Shown: in pieces, positions 58,488 to 64,000 of the stretch | How the letters are laid out: each line of letters begins with the position of its first letter | How positions within the stretch are numbered: position 1 is the stretch's first letter | Source: Collybiopsis luxurians FD-317 M1 | Lineage: Eukaryota; Basidiomycota; Agaricomycetes; Agaricales; Omphalotaceae | Assembly (NCBI GenBank): GCA_000827265.1 | Contig: KN834768.1 | Location: 356,765 to 420,764 of the forward strand | DNA: 64,000 nt | Direction: 5' to 3' | Program-made: the position numbers and the translations under genes | Notes under the pieces: model-generated | What the model was told of the DNA's origin: nothing | Seen by the model: only the letters and a program-made list of their open reading frames with translations | Databases searched by the model: none

Positions 58488-59297
58488 CCGTCAATTGTAC
58501 CACCCATTCCCCGCTTAAGGTGGTCCAAGAATAGCTGCGCATATGATTCGTTGTATCTTATTCTGTACCAAATGTGGTCCGAGAAATCCGGTACAGACTT
58601 CCTTGTCTATTCTCACCTTCCTGCCATAATTCGTGGGTTTCAATCCTATCGTCAAGGACTTGTTACTATGGAGGAAGCTAGAGACTCATTTCAGCGATCC
58701 GTTCAACATTTACGGCCTTTCAGCTGGGGTAATTATACGTCTGTCACAGACTTACTAGTACATATCTTCCATTTGCGCTCTCCTTGCTTTACTGTAAACT
58801 GTAGATGTCTCAACGGTCACCAGTATCCTACCGAATCCACTGATGTTCCGCCTGCTTCGCACCTCGGTCCTCCAATGGACCACACGCCTATATCTACCAC
58901 TCAATGGATAAATAGCATTCCCCGGGGCAGGGCTGCAAGATGTCAAATATGCCCCGAGGAGCTTCGGGCACATAGGTATCTCCACTACAACCTTATTGAC
59001 ACGCCTCCCTTTATGTCTGTTGAGGTACAGGGCCGCAATAGTCTTACATTTGACCCCGTTATGACCGTGAATAGACCAACCGGTGCGGTTCATTATATAC
59101 TGAAAGGTGTTGTTTACTACAGCCAGCTTGAAGGTCATTTCGTGTCCAGGATTATCAATAACAATAATAACATATATTTCCATGACGGTATGGGTAATCT
59201 AGGTATGGCACGCTTCGAAGGTATTTCCAGCAATACTAATTTCAAGACCTCTAAACCTGGATACGTTCCTGTCGCCTTACTGTATATGAGATTCTAA
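58488..59297 (+). pseudogene. C-terminal cysteine-peptidase-like domain of the Helitron protein
   Basis: Continues in the same frame past the TGA at 58485. It begins LRWSKNSCAYDSLYLILYQM, where an Asn-x-Cys in a helix start resembles the catalytic cysteine of ubiquitin-specific (C19-like) peptidases. It also has CRCLNGH and CQICPEEL (possible metal-binding cysteines). It ends with YILKGVVYYSQLEGHFVSRI and YFHDGM, where the His fits the catalytic histidine position. Stop at 59295-59297. Similar tails occur on Agaricomycete Helitron helicases, to my knowledge. Whether this one cleaves ubiquitin-like proteins is unknown. With Rep and helicase the undivided frame would be about 2,340 codons. Confidence 0.72.
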
Positions 59298-59648
59298 AAT
59301 GGATGTGTGTTTCCTACTATGGAATTCGATTTAGACTTCCCGGCGTTGGCTCTGACTCAGCTCGCACTAATAAACTCAACTCTGGTCCTCACTTCTACGT
59401 ACGTCTGTGTATCCAATTCGTCTGTGTATCCGATTCTGGTTGCAATGACCAAGTTTATACCTAATTGTGATTTTCCATCTTGGATTAACTTATCTGAGTC
59501 AGCACAGGAATGTCCTTAAATACTTCACCCAATTTCAGCTTCGCGTCTTCTTGGTATCCTGTCCTATCCGTGTCATGTCTCGCCCTTTTCATATTTCATT
59601 GTATGTGATCAGTTTATCTTATTCCTGAGACAAAAACTGATTACCTGA
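59298..59648. other. Intergenic; Helitron 3' end not located
   Basis: A CTRR end preceded by a hairpin is expected downstream of a Helitron gene. I could not assign one with confidence. Confidence 0.4.
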
Positions 59649-61295
59649 AGTGCTCATGCCCACGAAATACTTTTTCCACTGCTTCCGTTTAGTGACATCT
59701 ATTCCCTGGCTCTGGTCGACAGGTGGTGCCGGGACACCGTATTCGCTTATCTTCGTCGATCAATGACTGTACGCTCTGTCCTTGCATTGTACTTCAGCAC
59801 CGACGCAAACATCGGTGAATTCCAACGTCTACTGGTACGTGTACAGTTAAGCATTCCCAATGCTATTGTGTTCATTTTCTTAAAGGCAGTCAGCGACGCG
59901 TTAGTATCCGGTTCAACCGTCCTTCAGCTCTTCAGCCACATCTCCTATCCCGAGTCTGATCTCGACACCTATTGCAAAGTCGACAAATGCCTTGCTCTTG
60001 GGGAATGGCTTCTCTCTATTGATTACGAGTTCGTACCAGCCGGAACCCAAAAATCAACCTTCCTCGAAGATTTTCACTGAGCCCAGGATTCCAACAGTAG
60101 CAGTGGCAGTACTTCGCTGCGCGGTGTTATCCCAGGCACTGAGTCATATCCTCCCCACAGTATCAAAGAAGTATGGAATTTTCTTAGTGCTGGCAAAAAA
60201 CGCGTTCAGTTGATTGCAACTGATGGTTCCCCCCTTGCGACCATTTTGTCTTTTCACTCTAGTACGTCTTTTTTTTCTTTATTGATGTACCCTGTTTTAA
60301 TATCAAACCTATTGGCTCGAAAATACAGCATGTGTTATGAATATTATGACGCACAACACTGCTTATTCACTCTATCCAAGACTTACATTGATGGATAATT
60401 CTACCTTGCTTGCCAATTCACGAGGAACTCTTCTTCATCAGTATGTTTCTGCAGTGAAGAAATACGAGTTTCGCAGTTACAAGGTCATCGCAGAGCCTCC
60501 CCTGCTTTGTGTAGCACGTCTATCATCAGATCTCTCTTTTGTGTCGCCGCGTGCCATAGGCGACAAGTACTGTTGGAAAATTGACCTAGAGTACTTCGGT
60601 CAGCAGCCCGTACCCTCTCATTCCATAGAGCACAATACCTGGCAAAACTCCTTCATTCGCGATCAGTTTTTCGTCGACTTTCTCGAGCTCAATCTGCCAG
60701 TCATTGAACCTGCAACTCCCTTTTTGGATAGTGGACACATGTTAAGCCTTCTACAGCTTAACCTTAATACAGTGTAAGTTTACCTTTGCCATGCCTTGCT
60801 GCGCATTCTTCTCACAATCGCAACTTTTCCCTTCTTTCTTTCTTTCTCCGTTCTCTTTTGGATGCAGGCCTGCTGATAGTGAATATTCTAGTGTACAATC
60901 TTGTCAGATTGTCCCAGAGAGCACTATACGTTCCGCTGCGATGGATTTAACTGAGTCTGTTATTCAATTGGCTCTGAAAGATCCACAGTATAAGGTTTTA
61001 ACTCCTGGTATTGTGGTATTACTGTATCAACTTTTTCTCTCCTGCTACCGATCATACCCAGATTTACATTTAGTGAGTGTTTCCTTTTGTGGTATTTTTT
61101 GCTTACTCGCTCATGCACAATATCAAGTACTTTGTGGTTCCTTACATCCGCCGTTCCAAACTGCCTGGTCTCAATGTTTGGATGAAGGTATACGGCACCA
61201 AGCCTTTTGAGGCATGGCAAAGGAAACGATCAGACGTTTTTAAGCCTCTTAGTACCAAAGGTGTTCGTTTCGTGGCAGTCCAATATCCACAATAG
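59649..61295 (+). CDS. F-box-like plus nucleotidyltransferase-like protein
   Basis: Exon model: up to 59834, 59886-60261, 60329-60773, 60868-61072 and 61128-61295, with introns of 51-94 bp in matching phases. The N-terminus LLPFSDIYSLALVDRWCRDT looks F-box-like. The first in-frame ATG is 59763, but homology to the gene at 63580 extends upstream, and the ATG at 59656 is one base out of frame, hinting at an indel. Next comes LVSGSTVLQLFSHISYPESD then LDTY, matching the GS-x(n)-D-x-D pattern of nucleotidyltransferase folds. RVQLIATDGSPLATILSFHS and TCVMNIMTHNTAYSLYPRL follow, as in a large mushroom-specific family. A TGA at 60078-60080 is either nonsense or lies in a 54-bp in-frame intron (GTACCA at about 60034 to CCCAG at 60087). 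Function unknown. Confidence 0.68.
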
Positions 61296-61736
61296 CTCAT
61301 TGATATTTCTCATAGCTTCTTGTCGCTAGTTACGCAACACGTAGTGTAATGCTTTTGATATAACACACAGTTCTGGGTCATCCTACCCCGCAAAATTATA
61401 GCCAACCTTTTACGTGCTCAAAAACTCCGGCTACTCGTTCTCCTTCATTGTACACAGTGGGTCCACTCATAGTCACCTTACGTTAGACCTTGAAATCTGG
61501 ACCCGGCGCATCACCATCCTTGGCTTTTCAACTGTTGTTTATGCTCAATAGAAAGTGAAAATAGGAAGTGCCATCGCCTTCTGTCAGCTAACCTATACAT
61601 CCATGCTTCTTTTGAGCTCTTCGCAACTCAGGATTGCAGTGCTGCGCAACAATTGCAGCAATCCAACTCCGTACTATACTTTCACAATAATCGTCAACTT
61701 TATCCTATTTATACATGACTTTTCTCTCCCTTTGGG
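61296..61736. other. Intergenic, no gene seen
   Basis: Spacer between two plus-strand genes, presumably containing the promoter of the F-box gene at 61737. Confidence 0.5.
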
Positions 61737-63194
61737 ATGACTGTACGCATTCCCATGGATCTTGACTGTGAATCAGAAAGGGGGCTTTCACCCAGTGGCT
61801 CTACGGAGCAGTCATCGTCGCTTCTCCTCTCCCTTCCTTTGGAGTTACTCCTGCGCATTGGTAGATTCATATTCCAACCAAACTGCACACTTACCGACAT
61901 GCGCTATCAAAATACTCATGCTCTTCATAGAAGAAATCAGATATACCTGCTGAACTTCATGCGCACATGCAAACGGCTACTTGCGATTGGGAAGGACTCT
62001 TTCTACACTTACATGGCTTTTCAGTCTCTTCTTCCTCTGGAAGATTTTTTCGCATTCTACATTATGCATGGCGTTGATCCTGATCGCCATCTACAAGGCG
62101 TTAGGTATTTGTACTTTGGCGACTCTTCGAAATGCTCTTTTATCCCATTCCATTGGCCTCTCATTCGAGAGCTGTTAATCTCAACCAATCGCCTCCAAGT
62201 TCTTACCTTACATAAATTGAATCTCGACCATGAATTCTTCGCAATCGTTTCTGGCCTGCCCTCATCCATTTCCCTCAAAATAGGCTGGTGCATGATCGAC
62301 CTAGATAATGTTGACTTTCGTCACTGCCAACTCGCCGTCCATACCCTTCATCTCTTCAACAACAAGTGGGTTCATCTTGTGAACCCAACTATAGTCTATT
62401 CCTACGAGTTACTCTTCGTCTGCTGGTGTTCCAGCTTGAAAAAGGCGATGATTGACTTCAGTTATCGCGGTGATTATGGATTCGCCGCTGCAGGTACAGT
62501 GATAGGGTTTTCATCATGGCCAACTACGTTACAAGGGTTGCAGTTCAAGACAATTGCAAAGACGTGGCCTCACAGCAAACAAGTCTGTCGTGCAATGTTG
62601 TTGTGCATGTTGAATCTTGCGAACAAGTGCCAGCAACTTGCATATTTTTCCATAGGGCCAGTTGTACCTCCTTTATCCGACAACATATTTTTATCCACAA
62701 AACACCTCACTCTCCCATCATCATTAGTGCCCAGAATTAGTTTGCATTCCACTCCGACAACCCTTGACTTGATGTTCGGAGAGGAAATTGACTTCGCAGC
62801 GCTGTCAGCATTTCCCGTTCTACAATCTGTGACGTCTGCAAATCTGGCCTTATCAAACTACAGTCATGCACTCATCAGAGGCCTGCTGTTGCAATTTCCC
62901 TGTGTAAAGTCACTGGTTTTGCGATCCATCTTTTGGTCCAAATTAAAGGTATGTACTAGAATCTCTGCATTGGACTATGCTAATACATGACACATGTAGA
63001 CTTGTATAGATATCGTTCAGGAAGACTTAGTACCTCACACAGGCATCCAATCTGTCGATATTTGCAACATCCTATATTCCCCAAGTTCGTGGCAGGACTT
63101 GAAAGATATCCGAACCTTTTTGTCGCAAACAAGGTCTAATCATTCTCTGAAGCAATTGTTCTTCGATGGGGAGGAGGTTTGGGCCTCATCTTAG
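61737..63194 (+). CDS. F-box protein, two exons, apparently intact
   Basis: Exon 1 is 61737-62948. A 51-bp intron (GTATGT...CATGTAG, with a GCTAAT branch-like word) is followed by exon 2, 63000-63194 (CIDIVQEDLVPHTGIQSVDI, ending EEVWASS). The N-terminus has a short Ser-rich lead and then the F-box core LSLPLELLLRIGRFI at about residues 31-45. The rest is Leu-rich with LRR-like spacing (RLQVLTLHKLNLDHEF, CVKSLVLRSIFW). No stops or frameshifts. Probable substrate adaptor of an SCF ubiquitin ligase, by family inference. Its neighbours on both sides are F-box-like/nucleotidyltransferase-like genes. Confidence 0.78.
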
Positions 63195-63579
63195 GGTAGA
63201 CTTACGACGACCCGCGCGCCATGTATCTCTTCTTTGTTTTTTACATCTTGTATCCATGTTCTATGCCATAGTGATGAAAAAAAAGTTTCTTCCTATTACC
63301 TTGACAGCGGGATTCAAATAGAAGCTCTGAATGAAGCCTTCTTTCTGACTCGCACGTAAAGTTATACTTCAGTTCGGTCCCCATCTTCGCGGCCTCTGGA
63401 GTTTTCATCGATATTACATTCATCCGATCGATAAGATTTGCAGAAACCTTTAAAACGAACAGTTTAACGGTAATCATTCCACCTGTCCTGCAGCCCCCGC
63501 TCCGCAAAATGATGTCGCATTTTTCACGGGTTTTGTATGCCTTCTCATTCACTCTCCTTCTCGGCTACTCTCTGATTCC
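63195..63579. other. Intergenic, no gene seen
   Basis: Spacer. A minus-strand open frame (63241-63552) is present but has no features supporting it. Confidence 0.45.
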
Positions 63580-64000
63580 ATGTCTCTTAGTAGCAAAATT
63601 GGCGTACCAGACGTATTACTTGCTAGCTTGTCTCCAGTGGAACTAGATTCCTTTGCTGCGGTCTCGAGGTTATGCCGCCATCAGGTAGAGAGTTTTCGCA
63701 GGAGAGCATTCAAGATTCGATATGTTCTCGAGCCATTCATGGAACTCAACCAAATCTCTGCATTTCAATGTATACAGGTACTCATTTGATTGACTCGCAC
63801 AATTCCATCATCTCAATTGCCATGTCTATAGCGCGACACAGGAACCCTTGTCTCAGGCTCCGTCGCATACAAGTTTTTCTCCCGCAAAATTTTTGATTCC
63901 GATCTTGATTTATTCTGCCCAATTACGAAATGCCCACAGCTTGCAAGGTGGCTTCTATCGATAGGTTATGCCTTCACCAGCAAGAATGCTTTGATGGGAG
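63580..64000 (+). CDS. F-box-like plus nucleotidyltransferase-like protein, 3'-incomplete
   Basis: ATG at 63580 (MSLSSKIGVPDVLLASLSPV, F-box-like: VSRLCRHQVESFRRRAFKIR). Exon 1 ends at about 63777. A 54-bp intron (GTACTC...CTATAG) leads in frame to RDTGTLVSGSVAYKFFSRKI, FDSDLDLF and RWLLSIGYAF, after which the window ends. The GS...DSDLDLF segment aligns with GSTVLQLF...ESDLDTY of the gene at 59649 at the same splice position, so they are paralogues. It gives a clean N-terminus for the family. Confidence 0.75.

Overview
The window looks like a repeat-rich accessory region of a mushroom-forming basidiomycete (Agaricomycetes) genome. The evidence is introns of about 50-65 bp with GT...AG ends, NACHT proteins with ankyrin or WD40 tails, F-box families, an alpha-1,3-glucan synthase (ags1) family, a Rep/helicase (Helitron) element, and hAT, mariner-like and Copia remnants. 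No prokaryotic gene organisation, tRNA, rRNA or CRISPR array was seen.

Layout. Bases 1-7446 and 14824-23826 are two direct copies of one segment. Each carries, in order, an ags1 fragment (minus strand), a multi-exon gene for an unrecognised membrane protein (minus strand) and a NACHT-ankyrin gene (plus strand). Both ankyrin arrays contain an assembly gap. The 3' part of the segment, with its downstream flank, recurs inverted at about 30700-32081. There it abuts the broken 5' end of a NACHT-WD40 gene (32122-35782). Between the copies lie a hAT transposase remnant, a second long ags1 pseudogene (9190-12493) and a well-delimited hAT-type MITE (12593-13274). Bases 23.8-43 kb hold a decayed Copia gag, LTR-like repeats, a 285-bp-arm foldback element, a mariner-like MITE, TGCGT-rich repeats, another ags1 scrap and a GCM-like transposase pseudogene.

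From about 43 kb to the end the DNA is CpG-normal and gene-like. It holds an F-box gene (43.8 kb), an unrecognised minus-strand gene (45.5 kb), a Ser/Pro-rich multi-exon gene with internal repeats (47.5-50.7 kb), a Helitron-type Rep-helicase-peptidase reading frame broken by three in-frame TGA codons (52.3-59.3 kb), an F-box-like/nucleotidyltransferase-like gene (59.7-61.3 kb), an F-box gene (61.7-63.2 kb) and the start of a second nucleotidyltransferase-like gene running off the window.

The NACHT genes are candidate intracellular receptors (NLR-like). The three ankyrin arrays and the WD40 array have highly similar repeat units, typical of receptors that diversify by repeat recombination. The whole 3.9-14.1 and 19.8-43 kb DNA is strikingly poor in CpG. 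Paralogous repeats show CpG-to-TpG/CpA replacement, and most in-frame stops in the element genes are TGA codons explicable as CGA to TGA. Both point to methylation-type decay acting on a region that still holds long open NLR frames.
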